From: Strigops habroptila
Taxonomy: Eukaryota; Chordata; Aves; Psittaciformes; Psittacidae
Direction of reading: 5' to 3'
Length of the DNA stretch: 64,000 nt
Assembly (NCBI RefSeq): GCF_004027225.2
Contig: NC_044288.2
Coordinates: 22,268,744 to 22,332,743, forward strand
Part shown: one piece after another, positions 12,501 to 25,075 of the stretch
How the letters are laid out: each line of letters starts with the position of its first letter
How positions within the stretch are numbered: position 1 is the first letter of the stretch
Made by a program: the position numbers and the translations under genes
Notes under the pieces: generated by a model
Database searches by the model: none
Seen by the model: only the letters and a program-made list of their open reading frames with translations
What the model was told of the DNA's origin: nothing

Positions 12501-15500
12501 CTTTTGCTCTAGCGCCAGGGAAGCTGGAGCTAGCCCACCGGATGCCCCACCAGGGATAGCCATACAGGCCAATGTCATGTCCCTTGCCCTCAGCTTCTTC
12601 CCATCCCTAGAGGCTCTGTTCAAGCTCTCAGATTTCTCCTCAACGGCACCAAAAATAGTAGAATAAGCAGCCAGCCCAGCACCTTTATTCCCTTTTCCTT
12701 TGACAAAGACTAAGTGTAGACAATAGCTCTTTCTTCAGCAATTTTGGATGATTTCATGTGCCATGCACACTAAAAAAAGCACCTGTGATAATTTCAAGAA
12801 GAAAATGTGTTACAAGCAGCTACTTCTCCTCATGGGAAAACAAGACAATGGCTTCTGCAAGAGAATTTAGGAGAAAGAGGAGCTGTTGGAGTTTGGCAGC
12901 TGCTAGAGGATATTGGCTCCCATGATGATCTCCGCACGTTATGTTTTGTGCTGAATGTATAGAGTATCTTATGGCATTTGGAAACCAGCATCCAGAAATT
13001 GTGTTTTAAAGCTATTTAAGAAGAGGAAGCCCAGTGACAAAGAGAAACCTTGGCAAACTCTCAGGATCAATGGAAACACGCCCAAGTCATCACACGCTCT
13101 CCAAGGAGGCAGCTGGGCACTGGGGAGGCAGCAGTGCCCCACAGCCTCCCAGGCAACAGGGATGCATCCCTCTCCCTCAAAAGAAGCTTCTCTACCTCTT
13201 TAAGGGCAGCAACTTGTGCCCAAAAGATCTTTTTCTCCATTATATTAGTTGATTCAGTAAGTGAGGTTACATCTACCCATAGACCTGTCTATGTTACTAG
13301 GGTGATGCTCATTTAACCTGCCCTTCAAACCCTGCAGAGAAGGATATCCTACAATTCTCCTACACAATCACTCCCAGCAACTCACTATCCTTACTTTAAG
13401 GCAGTTTCCTATTGCCCAGCCTTCCTTTTCCTTGCTGCAGTTAAAAGTCCTTGTTTTCTGGGCCTGTTCCAAATGGATTTAGAAAACAAATCAGTCCCTT
13501 CCTTTCTCTGTAATTAAAGATTTGATCACATCTTGTCTCTCATCAACTAAACTAGACAGTTCTGCCTGGCCAGTAAGCTAGAAGAGAAAAGCGTGGGAAA
13601 GATCTGAAAAGTCAGGTCTGGTTTTCACAGCCAAATCCTATCTGGAAAAAGACCACGTTTTATTATGTATTCACTGTGGTTTACACACTGCTTTGGTTCC
13701 TATTTGGCTGGGATCATCGTCATAAAGCCTCAGACAAAAAAACAATTACAGCTCCAATGCAGTTCCATGAGAAGAATGAGATCAATCAGGAGCTCACTAC
13801 ACCCAGACAGTCCCAAGGGGTGAGCTCTGAGCCAAGCCCTGATAACCCACATATGCTGGATGCTAAAGATCTCATCCCAGATACACACCACTGTCAGGGC
13901 AGCCAAATGAGCTCTTTCAGACACCTACAGCACAGGGACCTACCACAAAGTTCATCACCCACATTGGATCCTGGTAAGAAATGGGATGTTGCAGGTGGTG
14001 AGGCACAGGCACAGGCTGCCCAGAGGGATGCCCCATCCCTGGCTCAGGGGGAGCAAACAACCCCTCTGATTTACATGGCCTTGCATTTCCCCCGTAGCAG
14101 AGGACATCTCCCTGCAGGGTCCTGCTCCACCTGGGGAGGGGGCATTTATCCTGGCTGAATAAACTGCAGTCCTACTTTCCTCAGAACCTCACAGTTTTGC
14201 ACTGTTTGCTACTACTTCTTTGCTAATGCTTTGAGGGAAATCGTGTATTTCAAAGTCAATCCTACAGAAGATGAGGAAAACCCAAATCACACAACCAGAA
14301 AGAACACCAATGCATTAGTGACAGTCACAGATTAGCTCTGCTAATACTCTTATTCTTTCATTGCAGGTACTACAGCCTCCACAGACTCCTCTGTCCACGC
14401 TGTAATAGGTACCTCCCGGGTTGTGACCTGCTTATTTGGATGTGCTATTTGGATGTGGATGCATATGCCCATGTGGGGATGCAAATAGAGAGTCCATAAA
14501 TGGGAACTCGATTCAGAACTCCCACCCACTGAAGAACCTTCTCCTGGGACCCTGCATTGCCCACCTCTGCCTGCCCCACTTGTCATCATCCACCCCAGAT
14601 CTCCAGGGACCACAGAGGCCACTGTGCCTAGAGGTTGACCTTGCCTGGCTCCCCTTTTTGCCTGGGAGAGCAATGCCGTGCTCTGGGAAGCCCAGTGAAA
14701 GCAGGGGGGTCCTGCCTCATCTCTGCTCCCTGATTCCCCCAGCTGTTTCCTAGCAGTTAGCACACTCTCCTCCATGGATCCTCAGAGCCAAGGTCCCTTT
14801 ATCCACATGTCCCTATAGCCACACCAGTGACAAGCCCTGTCCTTCACATCTCTTGTTCCCATCACCCTTTCAACTCTCACTGTCTACGATGCCCCTTTCT
14901 GGCCCATCCTTCAGCCCTCCCCATGCAGATCCCGTCAACAAGGAGCACACGTAGGAGGAGTCACCCCCATGTCTCTCTGCTTGTGTTACAGGTCAATCCC
15001 AATCAACAACGCACAGCCCTGAAGTAAAGAACCATACGTCAGGTAACACTCACCTGGAGACCTCAGAATGTGGCTCAGGGGCATCCTGGCTTGTAACTGG
15101 TCTGACCTTCAGGCCAGCTGGGCCATCCAGCAATAAATGGGGTTGCAGCAGCAGGTTAGATGAGAACAGTGGCGGGGAAGAAGGAAATTTTGTGGCATAA
15201 GGGCTTCTGATCCAGCCATCTCAGCCGAGAGGGATCAAGGCACAGGTATGAGCAAGAACAGGGGAAAAAATTCACTGAATCGAATAGGAGAAGCAGAGTC
15301 AGTAGGTGAACACTGCCTTAGCTCTAATTCATAGAATCATCATAGAATTACAGAGTGGTTTGGGTTGAAGGGACCTTAAAGCTCCTCCAGTTCCAACCCC
15401 CTGCCACGGGCAGGGACACCTTCCACTAGAGCAGGTTGCTCCAAGCCCCTGTGTCCAACCTGGCCTTGAACACTGCCAGGGATGGGGCAGCCACAGCTTC

Positions 15501-18500
15501 TCTGGGCACCCTGTGCCAGCATCTCAACACCCTCACAGGGAAAACAAAACAAAAGCAAACAAGCAAAAACCCTGCCCCCCCAAAAAACCAACTCTTTAAA
15601 CCATTTTTACTCTTTTCTCATTTTTATTGGAAAGCCAAGAGAAGTCTAGACAAGGAATTTCCCTATAAATTCCAAGCTGGTGATCCATTCTTCCTTGCAA
15701 AGGGCTTACTGAAAGCTTTTTTCCCCCTGTATCTTGCTCTGGATCATGTTCTTGCTTGGAGCTTCGAGTAGCAGGTTGAGGAAGATGACAGCTTCCAGAG
15801 CACTGCAAGAGCTGAATTATCTGTGCTTAAGAGACTCTCCATGAAACGAAACAGAGGAGGTAGCATTTCAGATAACAAGCAAGCAAATACATCAGTGCCA
15901 GGCAGCCAGATAAAGTGTCCAGTCATAAAAATACTTTCATCTTCAAAGCAGGAAAAAAGCAGTGGCAAAATGGAAACCTTCTCCATGCCTCCTGAGCTGC
16001 CAGCTCAGCATCTCTGTACACTAAAAAAGCAAAAGCTAATGCCAAGGTACAACAGCCCCCTTAGTCTGAGCAGGACCAAGGCTATTTCCTTGTCTATGCA
16101 TGCCCATGCTTTCCCTAGAAGATTATCCATAGCTCCCAAGGAGCTTGAGGACTCCTTGCAATAGCCATGTCCCCCTCCAATCTGTTTCTGAGCAGAGCTT
16201 GTGGCGAGCAGAACCCTTTAAAATAACACTATGCTTCCTCCACAGAGCCTTCAGTAAAATCAACACCACCAACTGACTTGAATCTCACCTCTGTGGGTCC
16301 AACTACTACAGCCAAGTCCTCTTCTGTTGCTACAACACTGCTAACATCAACTGTGCAAGGTAAGCATGGAAAGCTCTCAATTTTGCTCAGGTAGGACCTG
16401 TTTGTGCATCCCTGTTTATCCAAGCAAAACTGGAGGCATCAGAAAGACTGGGCTAGTCCATGCCATGCTACTTGTTCAGTAGCAGCAATTTTGAATCTCT
16501 CAAGTCTTTGCTAAAAGAGCAGCTCACTCCAGCTCCCCAAAACCATGGGGGTGGACAAGAGGGTGACTTAGATGTGGCAGCTGCTCAGCAAACCTATATC
16601 AGAAGAGCCAGATCATTCTTTACCTGGTAATGGTTTGTGGAGGAGCTACAGGCACCCCAGCAGACCTCTCCCAAGCTCACCTCTCATGTACACTCTCCAA
16701 ACTGACTGCACAGCTCGCTAGCTGGACATACTGACACTTGTTTGGAAGGGAAGCTTCATGCAAACCAAGCTTTTTTTACCCCATGGAAACCCTACAGCTT
16801 TCCACAGCACAATCAGTAGCAGCTTCAAGAGTTAATTCTCCTTTCCCATGTTTTCTTTACCCAGATGAAAAGTCTACTGGAAGCAGAAGCACGGCAGGTT
16901 CACCATCTCAAGGTACTTTGTCCTTTTACAAAATAACAGTAAGTTTAGATCATTTCATGGCAATTAGCTTACATGATTCACGTGGTGCAGGTTATCTGAG
17001 CATTAGTCTAGCTTGGGGTTGAGCCATCAGTAACACCCAAAATCATGTCTGGCATCCCTACAAGCAGTGATAAAACAGAGGACCAAGTGCACTTAACATC
17101 CTTCATCTGAAGAATGAACTTGAACAGTTGGAAGACTGATCTATGTTTAGGAAATGGGAGCCCCTTTAACACCCTTTAAAAAAAGAATAGTTTTGATTTT
17201 GACATTTTGCTTAACCCAACCTGAAAGCAAAAAAAGATAGAGCATTCATGAGAGCTTTCTCAGAATAAGGGCAGAATCCAAGGGAGGGGGAAGATTGGAA
17301 TCTGCCAACTGAGCTGATTCCCCATTAAGGATTCAGCCTCAAAAACCTGCGGTGGTCAAGACAAAGCGCTCTGCCTTCCCAAGCACTCCCAGATCTTCTC
17401 CAACACAAGCAAGGTTAAAAACCCGTGGTCAGCTCTGCCTGCACAGATGTCCAAGCAGCATGCCTGTGCACAGCCAAGCCAAGAGCCCCTTGCATCAGAG
17501 CAGACTGCTATTAATTATAACCCTGCTTTACAACTGAGAAGCTCCATACATCTTTGACTATAGAGATGTTGCTGATGCTTCCAAAAGTGAGATCTCCTGT
17601 TGTGTGAGACCCACCATTTCCCAGGGACGGGGTATCCATGCCAGGCTCAGCAAACCACAGCTTCTGCCCATCACCCGTGGCTAGAAGAACAATTCCAGAG
17701 TGAAACACAGGGATTGATGAGTGGTGAGAAAATTGTACAGCAGCAGCCCCTGCTTCTCAGGGCTGTTGTGCTCCACGTGGTTTCTGAGCCAGTTAGATGT
17801 GTTACTGTATACCCTTTCCCCTTTACATAGCTCTTCCCCTTTTCCTTCTGATTTTTGGCAAAGTTGCATTCCAAAACAGTGAGGTTTTGTGCCAGCCAGG
17901 AACCCCAGGTCAGCTGCACACCCTGCGCCCAGTGCAGTGCCAGGAGCTGCCTCACACTTCTCCAGGCAGCACATACTTTTGGCCAATGCTCCTATTGAGA
18001 AATGGGGACAGGAAAGGAGGAAAGAAGATCTACTTGACCCACAGATGATCTTCTGAAACATTCAACTATCATCTTTAGTCTCCTGACAGGGCCTGTAGCT
18101 GTTGAATAAGGTCCATGCAGATAATCTGGCAGCTCCACACACATCCAGGAAGCAACAAGGACTTTTTTCTCTCTGTAGAAGTGAGACACACATTCTAGCT
18201 TTAAATTTGCTTGCAGAGGCATTGGAAGCAGCTGGCACAAACCAAACAGCTTCGTATAAGCCAGTTTATCCCACTGAGAACTGGAGTCCTTGCTCAAACC
18301 AACCTCTACGCTGCCACAGATGGTGCACCAACTCCAACTAGCTTCATTACTTCCAGATAACACAGGACAGCATATCCACTAATTCCAAGCCCAAGGGCAA
18401 GATGAACAGCCAACTCACACCCATCTTCTGCAGAATTTCTTCCCCAAAGTCTCCATGTTCATGAGCAATAGCAAATCTATAACCTTCCCAGTTCACTCTC

Positions 18501-21500
18501 CCAGTATTCTATTGCTCTCTCTGCCCCACAACTGCACCAGGGACCACAGAACCTGAGAGGTTTATACAAGGGTATTTGAATTTTGGTTCCCTCAGTTTCT
18601 ATTTAGACATGGAAAATAGTACAAAGTATGTTTGGTGGGAAGGTTGTAGCCTGAGTATGAACTCCATGTATTCCCAGATATTGCCAGCATTACCATGAAT
18701 CCATTCTCCTCTCCAGCATGCCCATTAATTCTGTTAGTTTTTAGGTGATGCTCAAGGACAAGACTCACATTCTGTGCTTCTCTATGCAGGTCAAGAGCCC
18801 ACGAGAAGTGAGAGTACCACAACATCAGTAACTCAAGGTGCTTCCTCCACTCTCTCAGAGAGAGGTGATTACTCCTAGATATTTCATAGCCCTTTACATA
18901 GCCAACAGCAAGCCCATCATACTATGTTCAGGGCAGCATGGTGAACAGCCAGTGAGTACCTGAGGGATGCTCTCCATCCCATTTAGCCCTTGAAAAACCT
19001 GCAAAGCTCCACAGAAGCAGCATTTTAGGGCAACCTGTTGAGCCTGGGAACAGTGGTTGTGATTCACATCAGGAAAGGTGCCCTATGGCAAAAGGCTTTA
19101 ACAGGAGGGAGATGGGACAAACTCTCCACACAAACACATGCTCAGGTTCCTGAAGGGCATAGGAACTAGATGACCTTTAAAGATGCCTTCCAACCAATAC
19201 TATTCCACGATTCCTTACTGGGAACCCTGCAGAAAACCCTGTGGAGGTTCTCAGTTTGTCAACAAAAGGGGCCACACCAAGGCAACCTGATTTCCACCCA
19301 GGTCTTGGTCACTTTGCTGTTAACATGGATAGGGCTGGCCAGGATCCATCATTATTCTTTTCAAGCACGAGTTAGGTCCTCTAGCAGTGCTAGGAATCCT
19401 CTTCCCAGTCATGAAGACAGACTTCTACATAAAGCTACCTTTTTCCCCCTCTCTTGCAGGTACCTCAAATCCAGTCACCCCAACACCACCATCTTCTGGC
19501 TACCTGCCTGTGCCCACTCCAACAGATGATAAATCACCACTGACAGTGGCAGCTTTTGGTAAGGTCTTGTGCAACCTGGGCAGTGGAGAGGGGTCTCTTT
19601 CACCAGGCCACGCTGGTTTGGACACCCAGCTTCAAAGGTGCTTCCCTGGAGATGACTCCACGGTTATGCCTGATCCTGGAGCTTTCAGGGTGCAGCCCTC
19701 AACAAAGACTTTTACCAGCAGGCAATAAAGCACCTGCTCCCAGCCAGACCCAGTATACAAGGGGCAGACAACTTGAAAGTCCATCACAGCTACACCCGAG
19801 CTTGAGATCTTGCTCCCACCACTAGTGTTTGCCCCAGCTCCCTGTTAGGACAAGACTTGGGCACAAATCATCCCTTGGGTTCCCTGACAGGGTCTAGATT
19901 AAATACATTACCTGTCTAGAAGCTTAGATACTATTTTTACCCTGCATTCCCACCCTGCCTTCCTGCTTTCCCCTGTGTATCTGCACCCTGCTTGGCAGGA
20001 AGCAGCCAAGTCCTCCGCATCCTTCAGACTGTGGAAGGATGGAACAAGAGATGTCATATCTTAACCTGGCAATAGATTTGAAGATAGGCACAGGGTAGAT
20101 TTAAGAGACCCATTCTGCCTTGGGCTATACTGTCCCCCTCCTCCATAAAGATGAGCAAAAAAGCCAATTAACTCATTTATATCATACTACAGGAAAAGAA
20201 GTGTTATTTCAGAAGGATTTTAATAGTCAAGTGTTGACTTCAGAAGTATCATTTGCTTATATCTTCCAAGGGAAGCCACAAGAGGTCCTGAAGCAGTCTT
20301 AACAGCACAAGACTCACATGCAAAGATAAGCTTGATTTATTGAGGCCTGACATCAGAATCAGATCTGGACGTGGCCATTAGTTTATGAGACAAATAACAT
20401 TGTTCACAGTCTTTAGCTTGTCTCTCCCTGTTACATTACATATTTATCTGACTTTATACACCTTTAGGATAAGATTTACCAACTGCAGTAGGGATATATT
20501 GACTCCAGTCGATCCCCAGTGTAATCAGCTGCCTTCTGCCCTCCTGGCACTGCCCTACCAATTCAGTAATCAGAAGCCCTTTGAGGCTATAACACGAGAG
20601 GATAAAGCCATTTGCTCTAGTGACTATTTACTTCTCTATTAACTACCATTGCTCATTTTAGTAACAACATTGATTCCCTACCTGAGTTTTGGTGACAGTC
20701 AAAGCCTCTCTGCTACTCAGAAACCAACGACAGGCACGTTGTGATATCAATCACAGTCAGTTCTTTCTCCATCCCCAGGTGTCATCAGCTTCATTGTTAT
20801 CCTGATAGTGGTTGTGATCATCCTGGTGAGTGTGGTCAGCCTGAGGTTCAAGTGCAACCGCTCAAAGGACTCAGAAGGTATTTCCCTGGGGTGATCTGTC
20901 TTTCCCTAATAACAAAAGCCATCAGTTTCCATGTGGATTTGGCAATTCCTAAAAGATGCTTTCAAAAAGCTTACGCAGTGAGGAGGTTTTGAAGCCAAAC
21001 TGGAACATAGCTTCAGCAGTTAGGAATGTGGTGTGACCACCTCTTTCGAGTCCCAGCCCAACCCAATCCGCACAAGGGAACAGTCTGAAGTTTGCTGCAG
21101 TTAAACGTGCAGATTTCCAGAGGTGGGCAGCTCTTCCAGCCAAACTCATAGAGTTTGACTCTGCTTTTCCCTAGAAATTCCATTTCTCACTAAGCAGTGC
21201 CCACTAGAGGGCAAGGCTGCTCCACAGCAAGGCCGATAACTGCCAAAGACCGAAGGGTACTCGACAGGCTGCAAGACTTTCAGTCCTGCCTGTATGTCAC
21301 ATTAGTTGAATTCTCTCTAACCAACTCTCAAGCATCCCCCATAGTGTCTCTAATCTCATCTGGATTTCATTTATAACCCTGTACAATGCGATTCTGAGCA
21401 TAACTGACTTATTTTATTGCTTAGCTGTGATGTTTTCTCACCTGTACATCACCAACCATTTTTCTCTCTCCAGACAAACAGAAACCAGGAACCTCCATGG

Positions 21501-22954
21501 TATCGGAGAGGTAAGGCTGCTCACACTATTCACATCCTATTGAAAGCGCCTATTTTATTCTAGAACTAATTTTAGCACAGAAAAGTGTCTGCTTTGGTTA
21601 TTTCAGGTGGAAAGAAGCATTTCAAGACATCTTTGAGACAGGTAAAAAAACCCTAAATCAGCTTTGATAGCACCTCATCCTCTGCCTGGTGGAATCCAAG
21701 GTAGAAGTTAAAGATTTAGGGGCCTCATTTCAAAGCTGCACCATTATCTGTGAAGACTCATCACCTTCCAAAAGCAGTTTGCTTGTCTGTCTTTGCCTAG
21801 ATACAGACTTACAGTCTAAAGTTGGGTTTCTGGATCTAAAAGCAGCCTCAGCGAGATGAAATCAGGTCCCCAAAAATATCTTCCAAGACACCTATTACTG
21901 TCATCTAGCAAGTGCAGGATAAGGGGCCCCCAATCCAGAGACCTTTGGAAGAGAAGTATCAAGTGGAGGACGGTCCATCTGAACCCCATGGTCCATCCCT
22001 GCTACCAAAGAAGAGGCTGCTCGTGGGAAAGGAGCAGGGAACAAGAGCTGGAAGGGATTAAAACATGTTGCTCCTACTTTTCCATTTGACAGTTTCCCAA
22101 CAACGTAATAAACCCTGCTTTGGGAAGAGGCAAGGGACACAGGGAGCAAAGTCCTGAAGCATTTGGGTGCCAAATTTGCATCAACAGCTCCCAAGTACCC
22201 TTAATGATTGTGATCTACGTGATCTGAAGCCAGAGGTAGGATATATCAGAGGACTATGCTCCCAAGGGCACCCTGATCCCCAAAGTCATCCAGTCTTCAC
22301 TGCACTAAACACATATCCCAGCCCTAAGGGTAGGGAAAAAGAAGAATTCCACCTTCCTAGCATTTGTAAAGAGAGATGCTGCAATCCATGAGCAGCAGAT
22401 GTAAAAATACCCAGGGCTCCCCCTGAATGACAAATAAGGGTGTAGGACAGAGGGATTCAGTGATGTTTCCTTTCGTTCCACTTCTGGCAATGGCTGAGGC
22501 ACTGACTACCAGATCCAAACGGCTGAACTGATTCTGCCTCCAAGCGGTGACACAGGTGACAATGGAGCTTTCTGCAGGGCAAGCCAGCACCACAACCAGA
22601 TTTGCCTCAATGCACTGCTTGTTTCCCCGGAGATCTCCAAACCTGTGTTCAGATGGGGATAGGGAATGTGGCACTAAGGATGGGCCTGACTCAGGAGAGC
22701 AGCTTAAAGGCAAGGGCAAGTCAGCCCGGGTCCCATACACCAGGCCTGCTTGCCTCCAGCTGGGCATAAAGAAGCTTCCCCCCCCTCATTTTCCAGAGTG
22801 GTTAATGCTGCCTTCTCTTCTTCACAGCTGCTCAGCAGGCACAAGCCAGAAGGATAACAGCATCACCCTGATCTCCATGAAGAACATCAACATGAACAAC
22901 AGTATGAGTTACCCACCGTCAGAAAAGGTTTCCCTTCTAAGCCTTGCTTTCTAA
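6511..22954 (+). CDS. ECSCR: ECSCR, endothelial cell surface chemotaxis/apoptosis regulator (10 coding exons)
   Basis: Exons: 6511-6568, 14367-14408, 14992-15042, 16246-16359, 16865-16912, 18790-18837, 19460-19558, 20779-20877, 21474-21510, 22828-22954. Spliced length is 723 nt, giving 240 residues (human about 205). The first eight introns are phase 1 and the last is phase 2; all are GT-AG and every phase closes. The protein has a signal peptide (MLAPSIHPLLWLFGCVLFRG). A Ser/Thr/Pro-rich, O-glycosylation-prone ectodomain of about 130 residues follows. Exon 7 ends LTVAAFG. The transmembrane helix is at about 154-176 (GVISFIVILIVVVIILVSVV). The cytosolic tail carries DSITL-type and ISMKNINMNN motifs conserved with human. 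In human this is a type I endothelial sialomucin-like receptor linked to migration, apoptosis and VEGFR signalling. The 7.8-kb first intron could hide a further small exon. A polyadenylation signal follows at 23039. Confidence 0.92.
9509..9816 (+). mobile_element. CR1 LINE 3' fragment in ECSCR intron 1
   Basis: The CR1 3' region starts at GAGCTGCTGCGAGGGCTGG and ends at ATTCTAGGATTCTATGG. Relative to the fuller copies it lacks the block for the 'remaining in Trp-rich' internal part between GAAGGCTCC and the CAGAGAAGCTGTGG block, so it has an internal deletion. Confidence 0.88.
13994..14044 (+). mobile_element. CR1-like scrap
   Basis: A short stretch (GGTGGTGAGGCACAGGCACA, then CTGCCCAGAGGGATGCCCCA) matches the middle of the CR1 3' block. 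It is too short and diverged to orient with full confidence. Confidence 0.45.
15329..15545 (-). mobile_element. CR1 LINE 3' fragment in ECSCR intron 3
   Basis: It begins with the reversed CR1 tail (ATAGAATCATCATAGAATTA) and runs through AGGGACCTTAAAGCTCC and ACACCTTCCACTAGAGCAGG to a truncated end near CTCACAGGGA. It lies between ECSCR exons 3 and 4. Confidence 0.9.
19138..19215 (+). mobile_element. CR1 tail fragment in ECSCR intron 6
   Basis: The stretch GGAACTAGATGACCTTTAAA followed by CCTTCCAACC and CACGATTCC is the last ~75 bases of an older CR1 subfamily. Confidence 0.7.
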
Positions 22955-23530
22955 AGAGTTAGCTAAGGATTATTTCTCTTGCTAGACAAGAACATGCCGT
23001 AGAGGTATTCCTTTGTTCTCTTATTCCTTCAGAAAGATAATAAAAACCAGCTACCATCAAACTCCTAAAGATCCAAACTGGTTCCAGTGAGTTGGTGAAA
23101 AGTTTGGGTGCCCATTCCAGGTTTATTCAAGCTGCCTGAACTCAAGGCATAAAGTATACCTCACAGATACAGGTGCCATCCCCTAGAGCCAGCCACCAAA
23201 GGCAGAGGGATCTGCTGTTAAATGAAGAGGTAACTAAGCTAGCCTTTGGGAAATCAAGGTCTCACTCTCTAAGTCCAAGCTGACCCACTCCTCCCCCACA
23301 GGAGATGCTGAAGCACAGCCCCATCAGTACCCTCAGACTCATCCCACACAAGTCATTCACATCATTTTCAGTCATTTTAAAGCTGGGATTGAGTTTGAGA
23401 GAACAAACTGCTTAACTTCTTTTGCCAGCCCAAACAGGCTGCTGATGCACTGTGTTCTGTTCTTTTTGCAGGTGCTATGAAGCCAAGAGCCCCGAACTTG
23501 AAGCTGACACGACCAGTGGTGACTTTCTAG
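22902..23530 (+). other. ECSCR: Candidate alternative 3' terminal exon of ECSCR
   Basis: A strong donor (A/GTATGAGT) lies inside the last ECSCR exon at 22902. A strong acceptor (TGTTCTTTTTGCAG) precedes 23472. Splicing them gives an in-frame alternative tail of about 20 residues after ...NMNN (beginning SAMKPRAPNLKL) with a stop at 23528-23530 and an AATAAA at 23778-23783. The unspliced form instead ends ...SEKVSLLSLAF at 22954 and resembles the human C-terminus (AEKVL), so I take it as the main form. Which is used cannot be settled from sequence. Confidence 0.45.
23039..23044 (+). promoter_or_regulatory. ECSCR: Polyadenylation signal AATAAA for ECSCR
   Basis: A canonical AATAAA lies 85 bases after the ECSCR stop codon and is the nearest plausible signal for the main transcript. 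Confidence 0.6.
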
Positions 23531-23777
23531 GTTCTTTTATTATGGGTTTTTTTTTTTTCCTTTGGGAAAGAGCAAGAGTGGACTTATATATAAATTATTA
23601 TGTCCTTTCTGATCAATACATGTACAGTAGCATCCCACATAGCTTTCCCACCTGGGTCTAAGGGCTTTCTCCGGTTACAGCCACCATGCTCAGTGGTTGA
23701 TATCTATTTTTTTATACGCCTTCAAAGACTCGGATTATTCCAGCAGCAAGAACCACCAAGGCATCATTTACTTTACT

Positions 23778-23783
23778 AATAAA
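23778..23783 (+). promoter_or_regulatory. ECSCR: Polyadenylation signal AATAAA, possible distal ECSCR site
   Basis: A canonical AATAAA about 250 bases after the stop of the candidate alternative last exon. It would serve that isoform if it exists. Confidence 0.4.
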
Positions 23784-23924
23784 CCTCTGCCTTAGATTAA
23801 TGGCCTTTGCAAGCCAGTCACAGGCTCCTTCATCAGTCCAGCCCCACACTGAGTCAAACCCCTGCACCAGAATAGCATGATCTGAAGCTGGAGGCCTAAT
23901 GGGACTTAAATGACCAAGTGCTGG

Positions 23925-24090
23925 GTCAAATCCCAGCTCAAGCCCCTTATCCTCAGTGTCCTCATCATCCCCACAGCGGTGGGGATGACCATATCCACCT
24001 AACTCACAGGGTTGTTGTGAGACTATGTTAATCAATGTCTGTAAAGCATTTGGAGAGCCACGAATTAAAGGTGCTGCTGAAATGCAAACT
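23925..24090 (+). mobile_element. MIR-like ancient SINE remnant
   Basis: The stretch contains GGTCAAATCCCAGCTCAAGC, CCTCATCATCCCCACA, then CTCACAGGGTTGTTGTGAGA and TCTGTAAAGCATTTGGAG. The order and spacing match the core of the MIR/CORE-SINE consensus (tRNA-derived head, 'cctcatctgtaaaatggg' region, 'agggttgttgtgaggatt', 'tgtaaagcgcttag'). A 160-codon minus-strand open frame over it is accidental. Confidence 0.6.
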
Positions 24091-24773
24091 GCCATCTGAA
24101 ACACTTTATTATTAATAACTGAGCTGCAGGCAGGCAGATTGCTATCTTCCCACAGGTTCAACATGCTCAAAGAAGACTTAACAGTAAAGAACAAAGTCTC
24201 TGCATAGACAAGGTTTTATCTGAGTGTAAGAAGGAGTGGCTGCAAGCAAAATACTGAGCTACCTCAGCTCCCGAACTCTGGTACCCCATGTTTTTTGGGA
24301 GAGCTTCCATCTTCTGTACCATTGCCCTCACAGAGCTTCCTGCTAGAGTAGAAAAGCAGCATCCACCTTACCACAGCACCAAGAGCCACTAGTGCACCCC
24401 CAAATCACTGTGATCACAAGAACAGTCCTTTGTCACAGTGCAAGAGCCTGCATTTGGAGCCAGCTGATTCACAGCCCGAGCTGGCTCAGACCCAGCTGCC
24501 AGCCACTCACCACCTACAGCAAAATACTTATAAGCTGAGCAAGGGAGAACGATGGAAACATCAATACCCAACCTCCACATGGCCACAAGAGAAACGTGCT
24601 GGTGGGTATTTCTAGAGGTCTCAGCTGCCTTATTCGGCAGCGTAACATACTAAAGCACTAATTCTGCAACTACTTTTGCTTCTGCCCATCTTCACCATGA
24701 GTTCTGCTTGCAAGCTTCACCACCTACATAGTACCTCGTCTATCTGGCAGTGGCACACTGAGATACTGTCTTC

Positions 24774-25075
24774 TCATAGAATCCCAGAGTGGTTTAGGTT
24801 GGAAGGGACCTTAAAGCTCCTCCAGCTCCAGCCCCCTGCCACGGGCAGGGACACCTTCCACTAGAGCAGGTTGCTCCAAGCCCCTGTGTCCAACCTGGCC
24901 TTGAACACTGCCAGGGATGGGGCAGCCACAGCTTCTCTGGGCACCCTGTGCCAGCGCCTCAGCACCCTCACAGGGAAGAGCTTCTGCCTCAGAGCTCATC
25001 TCAATCTCCCCTCTGGCAGGTTAAAGCCATTCCCCTTGGCCTGTCCCTACAGGCCCTTGTAAAAAGTCAGTCTCC
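24774..25075 (-). mobile_element. CR1 LINE 3' fragment
   Basis: The reversed CR1 starts with TCATAGAATCCCAGAGTGG and runs through the GCTCCTCCAGCTCCAGCCCC and CACTAGAGCAGGTTGCTCC blocks into CATTCCCCTTGGCCTGTCCC. Confidence 0.9.

Larger units (their letters stand above)
6569..14366 (+). other. ECSCR: ECSCR intron 1 (7.8 kb)
   Basis: This is the longest intron of the gene. It contains a CR1 copy (9509-9816), a CR1-like scrap (13994-14044) and a short AT microsatellite (about 8607-8630). The open frames inside do not resemble proteins I know. As in many endothelial genes it may carry an enhancer, but I see no diagnostic cluster. Confidence 0.6.

Noticed and set aside
13917-13975. Exon-like segment in ECSCR intron 1 with a GTAAGA donor and Thr-rich translation
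   Set aside because: None of the possible acceptors gives a length divisible by three, so it cannot join the phase-1 neighbours in frame.
21607-21641. Exon-like segment in ECSCR flanked by AG and GT (35 bases)
   Set aside because: Including it shifts the frame and ends the protein early, removing the conserved ISMKNINMNN tail.
23712-24194. 160-codon minus-strand open frame
   Set aside because: It crosses the MIR-like repeat and resembles no protein.
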